From: Streptomyces venezuelae
GTDB lineage: Bacteria > Actinomycetota > Actinomycetes > Streptomycetales > Streptomycetaceae
Direction: 5' to 3'
Length of the DNA stretch: 64,000 nt
Assembly: GCF_008642295.1 (NCBI RefSeq)
Contig: NZ_CP029190.1
Coordinates: 5,129,501-5,193,500, forward strand
Part shown: positions 32,092 through 41,350 of the stretch, in pieces
How positions within the stretch are numbered: the stretch's first letter is position 1
Layout: each line of letters opens with the position of its first letter
The notes under the pieces: model-generated
What the model was told of the DNA's origin: nothing
Databases searched by the model: none
Seen by the model: the letters and a program-made list of their open reading frames with translations, nothing else
Translations under genes and position numbers: made by a program

Positions 32092-34530
32092 GTGACCGAT
32101 GCCGATCAGATCCGCAACGACGTCGTGGAAGCCGCGCTCGGCAAGCTCGACCTCGACACCAAGGCCCGGCTCCTGGCCGGCCAGGACATGTGGAGCCTGC
32201 CCGCGATCCCCGGGATCGGTCTGGCGTCCCTGGTGATGTCCGACGGCCCGATCGGGGTCCGCGGGGTCCGCTGGACCGCCGACGACCCCTCGATCGCCCT
32301 GCCCTCCCCGACCGCGCTCGCCGCCGCCTGGGACCCCGAGACGGCCCGCCGGGCCGGCCGGCTGCTCGCCCAGGAGGCCCGCCGCAAGGGCGTCCACGTG
32401 CTGCTCGCCCCCACCGTCAACCTGCACCGGTCCCCGCTGGGCGGCCGGCACTTCGAGTGCTACTCCGAGGACCCCCACCTCACCGGCGAGACCGGGACCG
32501 GCTACGTCCGCGGCGTCCAGGAAGGGGGCGTGGGCACCATCGTCAAGCACTTCGTCGGCAACGACGCCGAGACCGAGCGCTTCACCGTCGACAGCGTCAT
32601 CGCCCCGCGCCCGCTGCACGAGCTCTACCTGGCCCCCTTCGAGGCCATCGTCAGGAACGCCCGCCCCTGGGGCATCATGACGGCCTACAACCAGGTCAAC
32701 GGCACCACCATGACCGAGCACCGCCACCTGGTGGGCGAAGTGCTCCGCGGCGCATGGGGATTCGACGGCTGCAACGTCTCCGACTGGATGGCCGCCCGGT
32801 CCACCGTCCGCGGCATCCTCGGCGGGCTGGACGTGGCCATGCCCGGCCCGCAGACCGTCTACGGGCCCGCCCTCGCCGATTCCGTCCGCTCCGGCGCGGT
32901 CCAGGAGAGCGCCGTGGACGAGGCCGTCCGCAATGTGCTGCGGCTGGCCGCCCGGGCCGGTCTGCTGGAGGGCGCCCCGGCCGTGGTCACCGAGGCCCCG
33001 CCGGCCGTGGACGGGCAGGCGCTGGCCCGGGAGATCGCCGCCCGCGGCATGGTCCTGGTCCGCAACGAGGGCGGCGCCCTGCCCCTGGACCCCGGGCAGG
33101 GCCGGACGGTCGCCCTCATCGGCGCCGCCGCCCGCGATGCCCGCGTGCTCGGCGGCGGATCCGCCACCGTCTTCCCCGAGCGGGTGGTCTCCCCGCTCGA
33201 CGGCCTCACCGCCGCCCTCCCGCCCGGCACCCTCCGCTACGCCGTCGGCGCCGACCCCGGCGATGAACCCGTCCCCGCCGGCCAGGGCTTCGTCCTGCGC
33301 GCCGTCTGCCGGGACGCCGCCGGTACCGTGCTCGGCGAGGGCAGCCTGCCCTCCGGCCAAGTGCAGTGGATCGGGGACGACCTGCCGGCCGGAGCCACGT
33401 ACGAGACCATGGCCACCATCGAGGTCACCGGCACGTTCACCCCGCGCGAGACCGGCGAACACGCCTTCGGCACCCGCGGGCTGGGCGCCTTCACCCTCTC
33501 CGTCGGCGGCAGGGTGCTGTGGGAGGGCGTCCAGCAGATGGGCGACGAGGCCGACCCCTTCGAGGCCTTCTTCGGCGCCCCCAGCGAGCGCGGCCGGGTC
33601 CACCTCACCGCGGCCGAGCCCACCGAGGTCTCCCTGGTCTTCACGGTCCCCGACACCAGCGCACTGCCCCTCAAGGCCATCATGTTCTCGCTGCTCCACC
33701 TCGGGCCGCGGCGGGACGCCGACGAACTGATCGCCGAGGCCGTGGCCGCCGCCCGGTCCGCGGACACCGCCGTCGTGGTCGTCGCCACCACCGAGCGCGT
33801 GGAGTCCGAGGGCTTCGACCGCAAGGACCTGGCCCTGCCGGGCCGCCAGGACGACCTGGTCCGGGCGGTGGCCGCGGTCAACCCGAACACCGTGGTGGTC
33901 GTGAACGCCGGCTCCCCGGTGGAACTGCCCTGGCGCGAGGAGGTCGCCGCCGTACTGCTGACCTGGTTCCCCGGCCAGGAGGGCGGGGCCGCACTGGCCG
34001 ACGTCCTGCTCGGGGCCGTAGAGCCGGGCGGGCGGCTGCCCACCACCTGGCCGGCCGTGCTCGCCGACGCGCCGGTGACCGAGGTGGTCCCGACGGAGGG
34101 CCGGCTGGAGTACTGCGAGGGCCTGTTCATCGGCTACCGCGCCTACGAGCGGCAGGGCATCACGCCCGCCTACGCCTTCGGGCACGGACTCGGCTACACC
34201 GACTGGAGGTACGAGTCCCTGGAGGTCACCGGCAGCACCGCACGGGTCCGCCTCACCAACACCGGCAGCCGCCCCGGCCGCGAGGTGGTCCAGATCTACC
34301 TGGCCCCGGACGGGGACGCCCACGGCCGCCCGGCCGCCTGGCTGGCCGCGTTCGCGGGCGTCGAGGCGGGCCCCGGCGAAAGCGTCGAGGCCGAGATCGC
34401 GCTGCCGGTCCGGGCCTTCGAGATCTGGGACGAGGAGGCCGCCGGTTGGCGGCGGATCGGCGGGCGCTACGAGGTCCGGGCGAGCCACTCCTCCGCCGAC
34501 ACCCGGCTGAGGGCCACCCTGGAACTCTGA
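32092..34530 (+). CDS. Glycoside hydrolase family 3 beta-glucosidase with PA14 insert
   Basis: This 812-residue enzyme hydrolyses terminal beta-linked glucose. It has the GH3 N-terminal barrel (about 20-290) with KHF (152-154) and catalytic nucleophile D231 in GFDGCNVSDWM. A PA14 domain (about 395-535) interrupts the alpha/beta sandwich domain, and a C-terminal fibronectin III-like domain runs from about 700. The order matches DesR-type and bglX-type beta-glucosidases; DesR removes a resistance glucose from macrolides, so a role in metabolite activation cannot be excluded. No signal peptide is seen, so it is probably intracellular and acts on imported cellobiose or glucosides. The GTG at 32092 follows GATGAGGAGG. 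It is controlled, most likely, by the divergent TetR protein. Confidence 0.93.
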   Translation: MTDADQIRNDVVEAALGKLDLDTKARLLAGQDMWSLPAIPGIGLASLVMSDGPIGVRGVRWTADDPSIALPSPTALAAAWDPETARRAGRLLAQEARRKGVHVLLAPTVNLHRSPLGGRHFECYSEDPHLTGETGTGYVRGVQEGGVGTIVKHFVGNDAETERFTVDSVIAPRPLHELYLAPFEAIVRNARPWGIMTAYNQVNGTTMTEHRHLVGEVLRGAWGFDGCNVSDWMAARSTVRGILGGLDVAMPGPQTVYGPALADSVRSGAVQESAVDEAVRNVLRLAARAGLLEGAPAVVTEAPPAVDGQALAREIAARGMVLVRNEGGALPLDPGQGRTVALIGAAARDARVLGGGSATVFPERVVSPLDGLTAALPPGTLRYAVGADPGDEPVPAGQGFVLRAVCRDAAGTVLGEGSLPSGQVQWIGDDLPAGATYETMATIEVTGTFTPRETGEHAFGTRGLGAFTLSVGGRVLWEGVQQMGDEADPFEAFFGAPSERGRVHLTAAEPTEVSLVFTVPDTSALPLKAIMFSLLHLGPRRDADELIAEAVAAARSADTAVVVVATTERVESEGFDRKDLALPGRQDDLVRAVAAVNPNTVVVVNAGSPVELPWREEVAAVLLTWFPGQEGGAALADVLLGAVEPGGRLPTTWPAVLADAPVTEVVPTEGRLEYCEGLFIGYRAYERQGITPAYAFGHGLGYTDWRYESLEVTGSTARVRLTNTGSRPGREVVQIYLAPDGDAHGRPAAWLAAFAGVEAGPGESVEAEIALPVRAFEIWDEEAAGWRRIGGRYEVRASHSSADTRLRATLEL

Positions 34531-34617
34531 TCCACCGGTGGCCGGAAATCACCCACGAACCGGACCGGGAGCGGCACCTGACGGTCCCTCCCGGTCCTCC
34601 GGCACCCCTCCCGGTCC

Positions 34618-34637
34618 CCCCGGCACCCCTGCCGGGG
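34618..34637. terminator. Small hairpin between the GH3 and GDSL genes
   Basis: An 8-bp CCCCGGCA/TGCCGGGG stem with a CCCC loop lies in the convergent gap. It follows repeated CCCTCCCGGTCC words (34585-34620). Confidence 0.6.
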
Positions 34638-34645
34638 CACCACAC

Positions 34646-35566
34646 CTAGATCGGTGGTTCGGCCGCCGTCACCTGGCGGTGCGCCAGCTCCGCGAGCCGG
34701 GCCTGCCCGTTCTTGCCCGGATGGAACCAGTCCCACTTGCTCAACTGCTCCACCGAGAACGGGTACTGGAACACCGCACCCCCGTCCCAGCGGCACAGCG
34801 TGTCCTTCGCGCACACCTCGCGCAAGACCTCGTTGTACGCCACCACCCGCGCCCGCACCTGCTCGCGGCGGGCCACCGCGGCCGGCGTCACCGACCCTGC
34901 GTCCGCCAGCATCGACGGGCAGATCCCCAGCTTCCAGATCTGCCGGCCCAGCGGGCTGTCCTTGCCGGTCTGCCACAGCCGCAGCAGGTCCGGCACGCTG
35001 GAGACGTACACCTGGGTCTTCGGGGCGGTCTTGCGCAGTTCCGCCAGCCCCTTCTCGAAATCGGCCCGGAACTCCGCCACCGGCGTCATCGCCGAAGCCG
35101 TCGGACGGCAGGCGTCGTTCGACCCGACCATCACCGTGACCAGATCGGGCCGGTTCCCGGCCGCCGCCGCCAGCTGCCCGGGCAGGTCCGCCATCCGGGA
35201 ACCGGTGGCGGCGTGGTTCCAGCTCCGCGACGGGGCCTCGGTGCTGCCCAGCAGCCGGCTGGCCAGGGACTGGACCTCCGGGTCGTCCCCGGTGGCCCAG
35301 GAGGCCTCCGGGCAGTCCGCGAGAACCGAACAGGCATCGAAACCGCGGGTGATGGAGTCACCCACAGCGGCGATGGACGCGGGAGAGGTGTTCCAGCGCG
35401 GGGTGGGGGAGGGAGAGGGGCGCACGGCGTTCTGCGCGCCCCGCTCCCCGCCGGCCCCCGGTCCCTCGCTCTGACAGCCTGTCACCGCCCCCACCAGGAC
35501 CGCTGCTGCTGCCGCCGCCCCCGCGAACGCCGTCCGCGCACGCCGGCGCTCGGTGGTGGTGCGCAT
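34646..35566 (-). CDS. SGNH/GDSL-family hydrolase lipoprotein
   Basis: This 306-residue esterase-like protein has a lipoprotein signal (basic TTTERRRART, hydrophobic stretch, GAVTGC with Cys at about 31). The SGNH blocks are present: block I VGDSITRGFD with the nucleophile Ser, block III GSNDAC with Asn, and block V WFHPGKNGQ with Asp-x-x-His spacing given by DWFHP. It therefore acts at the outer face of the membrane on an unknown ester, with lipase or acyl-sugar esterase as typical options. The ATG at 35566 follows GAGGGGAGC and begins the signal; the frame extends upstream to 35662 without coding character. Several cysteines suggest disulfides. Confidence 0.88.
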   Translation of the reverse strand: MRTTTERRRARTAFAGAAAAAAVLVGAVTGCQSEGPGAGGERGAQNAVRPSPSPTPRWNTSPASIAAVGDSITRGFDACSVLADCPEASWATGDDPEVQSLASRLLGSTEAPSRSWNHAATGSRMADLPGQLAAAAGNRPDLVTVMVGSNDACRPTASAMTPVAEFRADFEKGLAELRKTAPKTQVYVSSVPDLLRLWQTGKDSPLGRQIWKLGICPSMLADAGSVTPAAVARREQVRARVVAYNEVLREVCAKDTLCRWDGGAVFQYPFSVEQLSKWDWFHPGKNGQARLAELAHRQVTAAEPPI

Positions 35567-35817
35567 CGCGTGCTCCCCTCCCTCGTCCTCGCCGGTCCGC
35601 CCGGGACGTCCCGCCGAGTGAAAGCTCTGTGTTTCCCTGGCCCTGGACCGACCGTACGTCACACCGGGACCCCCGGCGCACGGTAGCTTTTTCCCGTGGC
35701 GTTTCGGCCGCGGGGCCCGTAACGCAATGTCTGATCGTTTCCGGTAAATTACATCACGTCACATACTGTCCGTTTTCAGGAGTTTCTTCCCGACCTCGTC
35801 CCACACTGGAGGTCCCG
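35567..35817. promoter_or_regulatory. Divergent promoter region (GDSL lipoprotein / DUF3145)
   Basis: This 251-base gap lies between divergent genes. Around 35715-35770 it is unusually AT-rich (GTAAATTACATCACGTCAC), the best place for the DUF3145 promoter. GGAGG at about 35808-35812 is the ribosome site for the GTG at 35818. No clear operator was found. Confidence 0.45.
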
Positions 35818-36312
35818 GTGACGACACGTGGAGTTCTGTACGTGCACTCCGCACCGCGCGCGCTCTGCCCGCATGTGGAATGGGCGGTCGCGGGCGTGCT
35901 CGGAGTACGGGTGAACCTCGACTGGATCAGGCAGCCCGCCTCGCCGGGCACCTGGAGAGCCGAGTTCTCCTGGCAGGCCGAACCCGGCACCGCCTCGAAG
36001 CTCGCCTCCGCCCTGCGCGGCTGGCACCTGCTGCGCTTCGAGGTCACCGCCGAACCCTGCTCCACGGCCGAAGGCGAACGCTACAGCTCCACCCCGGAGC
36101 TGGGGATCTTCCACGCCGTCACCGGAATGCACGGCGACATCCTGATCCCCGAGGACCGGCTGCGCGCCGCCCTGGCCCGGTCCGCCCGCGGCGAGACCGA
36201 ACTGGAGGGGGAGATCGCCAAGCTGCTCGGCAAGCCCTGGGACGACGAGCTGGAGCCCTTCCGGTACGCCGGCGAAGGCGCCCCCGTCCGCTGGCTCCAC
36301 CAGGTGGTCTGA
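35818..36312 (+). CDS. DUF3145-family protein
   Basis: This 164-residue cytosolic protein belongs to the actinobacteria-specific DUF3145 family. Family-like features are the opening TRGVLYVHSAPRALCPHVEW, the RVNLDWIRQPASPGTWRAEF block (about 35-54), LRFEVTAEPC and the C-terminal PFRYAGEGAPVRWLHQVV. Function is unknown and there is no catalytic motif that I can point to. The gene is conserved next to the fab operon in Streptomyces as far as I recall, though it is transcribed towards it. The GTG start at 35818 is fixed by GGAGG at the right distance; an upstream in-frame start at 35629 lacks coding character. A strong bidirectional terminator follows. Confidence 0.85.
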   Translation: MTTRGVLYVHSAPRALCPHVEWAVAGVLGVRVNLDWIRQPASPGTWRAEFSWQAEPGTASKLASALRGWHLLRFEVTAEPCSTAEGERYSSTPELGIFHAVTGMHGDILIPEDRLRAALARSARGETELEGEIAKLLGKPWDDELEPFRYAGEGAPVRWLHQVV

Positions 36313-36319
36313 TCACGCA

Positions 36320-36355
36320 GCAGGCCCCCGCCCGGTTCCCCGGGCGGGGGCCTGC
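36320..36355. terminator. Bidirectional terminator between DUF3145 gene and fabF
   Basis: A perfect 16-bp stem (36320-36335 with 36340-36355) with a TTCC loop lies between the two convergent stop codons and can end both transcripts. Confidence 0.88.
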
Positions 36356-36382
36356 GCATGTGTCTCACACGGTTCAGACGGT

Positions 36383-37648
36383 TCAGAGGGTCCGGAACGC
36401 CAGGGTGACGTTGTGGCCGCCGAAGCCGAAGGAGTTGTTGATCGCGGCGATCTGGCCGTCGGCCGGCAGCTTGCGCGGCTCGCCGACCACGATGTCCGCG
36501 TCGATGTCCTCGTCCAGCTCGTCCACGTTGATGGTCGGCGGGGCGGTCCGGTGGTGCAGCGCCAGCACGGTCGCGACGGTCTCGATACCGCCCGCACCGC
36601 CCAGCAGGTGACCGGTCATCGACTTGGTGGCGGAGATCGCCACGTGGTCGAGGTCGTCACCCAGCACCTTGCGCAGCGCCTTGATCTCGGCGATGTCGCC
36701 CTGCGGGGTGGACGTGGCGTGCGCGTTGAGGTGGACCACCTCGGCCGGCTTCAGACCCGTGTTGTCGAGCAGGTTCTGGACCGCCGCCGCGACACCGCGG
36801 CCGGTCGGCTCTGGCTGCGCGATGTGGTGGGAGTCGGCCGACAGGCCCTGGCCCAGCACCTCGCAGTACACCCGGGCACCGCGCGCGGCGGCGTGCTCCG
36901 CGGACTCCAGCACCACGACACCCGCGCCCTCGCCGAGGACGAAGCCGTCCCGGCCCTTGTCGTACGGGCGGGAGGCCTTGGTGGGCTCCTCGTTGTTCTT
37001 GGACATCGCCATCATGTTGGCGAACGCGGCGATCGGCAGCGGGTGGATCGCCGCCTCGGTACCGCCGGCGACGACCACGTCGGCCCGGCCGGTACGGATC
37101 ATCTCGACGGCGTAGCCGATGGCCTCGGCACCCGAGGCACACGCGGACACCGGGGTGTGCACGCCCGCCTGGGCGTTCACCTCCAGGCCGACGTTGGCGG
37201 AGGGGCCGTTCGGCATGAGCATGGGGACGGTGTGCGGGGAAACCCGGCGCACACCCTTTTCCTTCAGTACGTCGTACTGGTCGAGCAGCGTGGTGACACC
37301 GCCGATACCGGAGGCGATCACGGTGCCCAGGCGCTCCGGGGCGACCGAGGCGTCCTCGCCCGCCGGAGCGGTGTATCCGGCGTCGGCCCACGCTTCCTTG
37401 GCGGCGATCAGCGCGAACTGCGCCGAGCGGTCCAGCTTGCGGGCCAGCGGCCGGGGCAGAACCTCGCTCGGGTCGACGGCGGCCGGCGCGGCGATGCGGA
37501 CCGGGAGTTCGGCGAAGCGCTCGCCCTCCAGGGGCTTCACTCCGGAACGGCCGGCAAGCAGACCTTCCCAGGTCGATGCGCTGTCGCCACCCAGCGGAGT
37601 GGTTGCGCCGATACCGGTGACGACCACGGTGCGATTGGTCGGGCTCAC
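36383..37648 (-). CDS. fabF: Beta-ketoacyl-ACP synthase II
   Basis: This 421-residue enzyme performs the elongating decarboxylative condensation of malonyl-ACP with acyl-ACP in type II fatty-acid synthesis. The Cys-His-His triad is complete: C170 in VSACASG, the His in LNAHATSTPQGD and the His in KSMTGHLLGGAGG. The N-terminal VVVTGIGATTPLG and the gatekeeper/late GFGGHN loop near the end (FGFGGHNVTLAF) are standard. It is the last gene of the fabD-fabH-acpP-fabF operon, 78 bases after acpP with a hairpin in the gap. FasR is expected to activate it from the operon promoter. Confidence 0.97.
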   Translation of the reverse strand: MSPTNRTVVVTGIGATTPLGGDSASTWEGLLAGRSGVKPLEGERFAELPVRIAAPAAVDPSEVLPRPLARKLDRSAQFALIAAKEAWADAGYTAPAGEDASVAPERLGTVIASGIGGVTTLLDQYDVLKEKGVRRVSPHTVPMLMPNGPSANVGLEVNAQAGVHTPVSACASGAEAIGYAVEMIRTGRADVVVAGGTEAAIHPLPIAAFANMMAMSKNNEEPTKASRPYDKGRDGFVLGEGAGVVVLESAEHAAARGARVYCEVLGQGLSADSHHIAQPEPTGRGVAAAVQNLLDNTGLKPAEVVHLNAHATSTPQGDIAEIKALRKVLGDDLDHVAISATKSMTGHLLGGAGGIETVATVLALHHRTAPPTINVDELDEDIDADIVVGEPRKLPADGQIAAINNSFGFGGHNVTLAFRTL

Positions 37649-37691
37649 AGGAATTCTTTCTCCACGTGTAGAGGGTGCTGAATTGTCACGG

Positions 37692-37709
37692 CGCCACCGC
37701 CGGGTGGCG
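37692..37709 (-). terminator. Hairpin between acpP and fabF (possible attenuator)
   Basis: A 7-bp stem (CGCCACC/GGTGGCG) with a four-base loop follows the acpP stop in the transcript. It could partly stop transcription or protect the acpP 3' end, making carrier protein more abundant than FabF. Confidence 0.5.
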
Positions 37710-37726
37710 ACAAACGCTCGTCAGGC

Positions 37727-37978
37727 TCAGGCAGCCTGGTGCTTCAGGATGTACTCCGTGGCGTCGCCGACGGTCTTCAGGTTCTTGACGTCCTCGTCGG
37801 GGATCTTCACCTCGAAGCGCTCTTCGGCGGCGACGACGACCTCGACCATCGACAGCGAGTCGACGTCCAGGTCATCGGTGAAGGACTTGTCGACCTGGAC
37901 GTCCTCGACCGGGATACCGGCGATCTCGTTGACGATCTCGGCGAGGCCCTCGACGATCTCTTCCTGCGTGGCGGCCAT
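37727..37978 (-). CDS. acpP: Acyl carrier protein
   Basis: This 83-residue, strongly acidic four-helix protein carries growing acyl chains in fatty-acid synthesis. The phosphopantetheine site is S41 in DVDSLSMVE. Helix 3-4 sequence PDEDVKNLKTVGDATEYI is standard. The length and the TDDLDVDSLS motif match the Streptomyces primary FAS carrier and not polyketide ACPs. It lies between fabH and fabF, with GGAG-type ribosome site (AAGGAG in the minus strand) before its ATG. Confidence 0.97.
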   Translation of the reverse strand: MAATQEEIVEGLAEIVNEIAGIPVEDVQVDKSFTDDLDVDSLSMVEVVVAAEERFEVKIPDEDVKNLKTVGDATEYILKHQAA

Positions 37979-38037
37979 GTGGCGCTCCTTCTCTAGCTGT
38001 CTGGGTAGATCTCGGGCGGGGAAACGATCCCCCGGCC

Positions 38038-39042
38038 CTAGGGGAGGGTAACGACCGTCGCGGCGTAGACGAGTCCCGCCCCGAAGCCGATGACGAGTGC
38101 GGTGTCGCCGCTCTTCGCCGCTCCGGTCGCCAGGAGCCGCTCCATCGCGAGCGGGATCGAGGCGGCCGAGGTGTTGCCGGTGGTTTCCACGTCACGGGCG
38201 ACCGTCACGTGCTCCGGCAGTTTCAGAGTCTTCACCATCGAGTCGATGATCCGCATGTTTGCCTGGTGCGGAATGAAGACGTCCAGGTCGTCCGCGGTGA
38301 TCCCGGCCGCGTCGAGCGCCTGCTGGGCCACCTTGGCCATCTCGAAGACGGCCCAGCGGAACACCGCCTGGCCCTCCTGCGTGATGGCCGGGAACTTCTC
38401 GCCGCCGTCGGCGCCGCGGTACTCGTCCCACGGCACGGTCTGCTTGATGGTCTCGGACTTGTCGCCCTCCGAACCCCACACCGTGGGGCCGATGGCCGGC
38501 TCCGGCGAGGGGCCCACGACCACGGCACCGGCACCGTCACCGAACAGGAAGGCCGTCGCGCGGTCCTCCAGGTCGGTCAGGTCCGAGAGCCGCTCCACGC
38601 CGATGACCAGCACGTACTCGGCGGATCCTTCAACGACCAGCCCCTTGGCCAGGGTGAGGCCGTAGCCGAAGCCGGCGCAGCCCGCCGAGATGTCGAACGC
38701 CGCGGGCTTGCCGGCACCGATCCGGTCGGCGATCTCGGTCGCCACGGCCGGGGTCTGCTTGAAGTGCGAGACCGTCGAGACGATCACGGCACCGATCTGC
38801 TCCGGGGAGATCCCGGCGTCGGCAAGAGCCTTGCCCGACGCCTCCACCGACATCGCGGCCACGGTCTCCTGCGGAGAGGCCCAGTGGCGGGTGGCGATAC
38901 CGGACCGGGAGCGGATCCACTCGTCGGACGAGTCGATCGTCTCCAGGATCACCTCGTTGGGCACCACCCGGGTCGGCCGGTATCCGCCGACCCCGAGGAT
39001 GCGTGCGTAGGGGGAGCCCTTGGCAGGCTTGATCTTCGACAT
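38038..39042 (-). CDS. fabH: Beta-ketoacyl-ACP synthase III
   Basis: This 334-residue enzyme starts fatty-acid synthesis by condensing an acyl-CoA primer with malonyl-ACP. The thiolase-fold triad is C122 (SAGCAGFGYG), the His in FIPHQANMRI and the Asn in TGNTSAAS. Streptomyces FabH accepts branched primers (isobutyryl-, isovaleryl-CoA), which explains the branched lipids of the genus. It starts with an ATG preceded by AAGGAG, 19 bases after the fabD stop, so fabD-fabH are tightly linked, and acpP follows after 59 bases. Confidence 0.97.
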   Translation of the reverse strand: MSKIKPAKGSPYARILGVGGYRPTRVVPNEVILETIDSSDEWIRSRSGIATRHWASPQETVAAMSVEASGKALADAGISPEQIGAVIVSTVSHFKQTPAVATEIADRIGAGKPAAFDISAGCAGFGYGLTLAKGLVVEGSAEYVLVIGVERLSDLTDLEDRATAFLFGDGAGAVVVGPSPEPAIGPTVWGSEGDKSETIKQTVPWDEYRGADGGEKFPAITQEGQAVFRWAVFEMAKVAQQALDAAGITADDLDVFIPHQANMRIIDSMVKTLKLPEHVTVARDVETTGNTSAASIPLAMERLLATGAAKSGDTALVIGFGAGLVYAATVVTLP

Positions 39043-39061
39043 GCTGTGTGGGCTCCTTCTG

Positions 39062-39982
39062 TCAGACCGTGAGCGAGGCGACGAGCGCCTTGGCCTGCTC
39101 GAGGTCGTCCGGGGTCTTGAGGGCCACGGAGGGCACGCCCTTGAGGGCGCGCTTGGCCAGCCCCGTCAGGGTGCCACCGGGGCACAGCTCGATGATCCCG
39201 GTGACGCCGAGTCCGGCGAAGGTCTCCATGCACAGGTCCCAGCGGACCGGGTTGGCGACCTGACCGACCAGACGGGCGACGACCTCGGCGCCCGTGGCGA
39301 CGGCCTGACCGTCCTTGTTGGAGATGTACGCGACAGCCGGGTCGGCGGGGGACAGGGCCTGGGCGGCCTCCTCCAGCCGGGCCACCGCAGGCGCCATGTG
39401 GTGCGTGTGGAAGGCGCCCGCGACCTTGAGGGCGACGACCTTCATGCTGCCCTCGGGCTTGTCGGCCGCCAGGGCGGCCAGCTGCTCCTCGGTGCCGGCG
39501 GCCACGATCTGTCCGGCGCCGTTGATGTTCGCCGGGGTCAGCCCCAGCTTCTCCAGGTGCGCGACGACCACGTCCTGGTCACCGCCGAGCACCGCGGACA
39601 TGCCGGTCGGCGTGACCTTGGCGGCCTCCGCCATGCCCAGCCCGCGGGTGCGGACGAAGGACAGCGCGTCCTCGTGGCTCAGCACACCGGCGTACGCGGC
39701 GGCCGTGATCTCACCGACGCTGTGACCGGCGACGGCGCCGGGCGTGATGCCGTCGAGGTGGGCGGCTGCCAGCAGCCCGGCGGCCACCAGCAGCGGCTGC
39801 GCCACCGCGGTGTCGCGGATCTCGTCCGCGTCCGCCTTCGTGCCGAAGTGGGCAAGGTCGAGCTCAATGGCCTCGGACCAGGCGGCGACACGGTCGGCGG
39901 CGCCGGGCAGTTCGAGCCAGGGGGTCAGGAAGCCGGGCGTCTGAGCGCCTTGGCCGGGAGCGACGAGTACGAGCACCCTCAC
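39062..39982 (-). CDS. fabD: Malonyl-CoA:ACP transacylase
   Basis: This 306-residue enzyme loads malonate onto the carrier protein. The active-site Ser is S88 in GHSVGE, the N-terminal oxyanion Gln lies in VAPGQGAQ, and the His is H192 in AGAFHTHHM. In Streptomyces the same enzyme also supplies malonyl units to type II polyketide synthases. It is the first gene of the fab operon and lies 83 bases after fasR. That gap (39983-40065) is comparatively AT-rich, with AACA and TGTT arms around 40030-40050, and should contain the operon promoter and the FasR site. The GTG/ATG choice follows an AGAGAG ribosome site. Confidence 0.96.
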   Translation of the reverse strand: MRVLVLVAPGQGAQTPGFLTPWLELPGAADRVAAWSEAIELDLAHFGTKADADEIRDTAVAQPLLVAAGLLAAAHLDGITPGAVAGHSVGEITAAAYAGVLSHEDALSFVRTRGLGMAEAAKVTPTGMSAVLGGDQDVVVAHLEKLGLTPANINGAGQIVAAGTEEQLAALAADKPEGSMKVVALKVAGAFHTHHMAPAVARLEEAAQALSPADPAVAYISNKDGQAVATGAEVVARLVGQVANPVRWDLCMETFAGLGVTGIIELCPGGTLTGLAKRALKGVPSVALKTPDDLEQAKALVASLTV

Positions 39983-40065
39983 ACTCTCTCTTGTTGTCGG
40001 TCCGCCCCGCCCGTGGGGACAGGGACGAAGAACAGTCGGGGGAATTGTTGATGTCCGACAAAAGT

Positions 40066-41301
40066 CTAGGACTGCTGATCTCCGTCGGCCAGACGCCCGA
40101 GAATCAGCGCGATCCGCAGAGTGAACGCTGAGCGGACATCGGAGGGTGACCAGCCGGTGACGTCGGTCACACGTCGGAGCCGGTAGCGCACGGTGTTGGG
40201 GTGCACAAACAGCATCCGAGCTGCGCCTTCGAGACTGCTCGCCTGCTCCAGGTACACGCTGAGCGTCTCAAGCAAAGCTGAGCCCGCTTCTTCAAGCGGT
40301 CTGTAGATCTCCTCCACCAGCTGCTCGCGCGCCGAAGGGTCGGAGGCGATCGCGCGCTCCGGCAGGAGATCGTCCGCGAGGACCGGCCGGGGCGCGTCCT
40401 GCCAGGCCGAGCAGGCCTTCAGCCCGGCCGTGGCGGCCTGCGCGGACCGGGTCGCCGCCATCAGGTCCGGCACCACCGGCCCCGCCACCACCGGGCCGGC
40501 CGCGAACGGCCCGATCAGCGACTTCGCAACCTGGAGCGGATTGTCGCTGCCACCGGCGATGACCACGAGCCGGTCGCCGAGCACCCCGGTGAGCACCTGC
40601 AGCTTGGCGTGCCGGGAGGCCCGCCGGATCGCCTCGACGGTCAGTTCGCTGTCCCCGTCCGGGGCCGTGCCCAGCACCACGCACACGTGCTCCGGCGAGT
40701 TCCAGCCCAGCGCCGCGGCCCGGGACAGAGCGCCCTCGTCGGCCTCCCCGGACAGCACCGCGTTGACCACCAGCGACTCCAGCCGGGCGTCCCAGGCACC
40801 GCGGGCCTCGGCGGCCTGCGCGTACACCTGGGCGGTGGCGAAGGCGATCTCCCGGGCGTAGACGAGCAGGGCCTCGCGCAGGATCGACTCGTCGCCGGGG
40901 GCGGCGACCTCCTCGATGGCCGTTTCCATGACCTCGATGGTCGTCCGGACCATCTCCACGGTCTGGCGCAGGGTGATCGCCCGGGTCAGCTCGCGCGGAG
41001 CGGTGCCGAAGACATCGGTCGAGATCGCCTGCGGGGTCTCGGGGTGCCGGAACCACTCGGTGAACGCGGCGATGCCGGCCTGGGCGACCAGGCCGATCCA
41101 GGACCGGTTCTCCGGGGGCATCGCCCGGTACCACGGCAGCGTCTCGTCCATACGGGCGATCGCGTTCGCGGCCAGCCGCCCGGAGGACTTCTCCAGCCGG
41201 CGCAGCGTCGCGGTGTGCGGATGGGCGGGCTGCGCGGGCAGGTGCGCGGGCGCAGCCTCGGGCACCTGCTCGGGGGAATGCTCACGTTCGGGTTGGGGCA
41301 C
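40066..41301 (-). CDS. fasR: FasR, PucR-type activator of fatty-acid synthesis
   Basis: This 411-residue regulator has a central GGDEF-like/PucR sensory part (about 150-300) and a C-terminal PucR helix-turn-helix (about 340-400; ASSLEGAARMLFVHPNTVRYRLRRV is given only by its ends, ASSLEGAARM and PNTVRYRLRRV). FasR of S. coelicolor is known to activate the adjacent fabD-fabH-acpP-fabF operon and is needed for normal growth. Location, orientation and length here match that gene. The N-terminus (1-30) is Pro/His-rich and probably disordered. The ATG/GTG at 41301 is accepted, though a later start is possible. It is divergent from the pirin gene by 62 bases. Confidence 0.93.
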   Translation of the reverse strand: MPQPEREHSPEQVPEAAPAHLPAQPAHPHTATLRRLEKSSGRLAANAIARMDETLPWYRAMPPENRSWIGLVAQAGIAAFTEWFRHPETPQAISTDVFGTAPRELTRAITLRQTVEMVRTTIEVMETAIEEVAAPGDESILREALLVYAREIAFATAQVYAQAAEARGAWDARLESLVVNAVLSGEADEGALSRAAALGWNSPEHVCVVLGTAPDGDSELTVEAIRRASRHAKLQVLTGVLGDRLVVIAGGSDNPLQVAKSLIGPFAAGPVVAGPVVPDLMAATRSAQAATAGLKACSAWQDAPRPVLADDLLPERAIASDPSAREQLVEEIYRPLEEAGSALLETLSVYLEQASSLEGAARMLFVHPNTVRYRLRRVTDVTGWSPSDVRSAFTLRIALILGRLADGDQQS

Positions 41302-41350
41302 GGGACAAGACTGCCTTATCCGGGCGGCCGGTCGGAGGCCCGGGGTTCGC

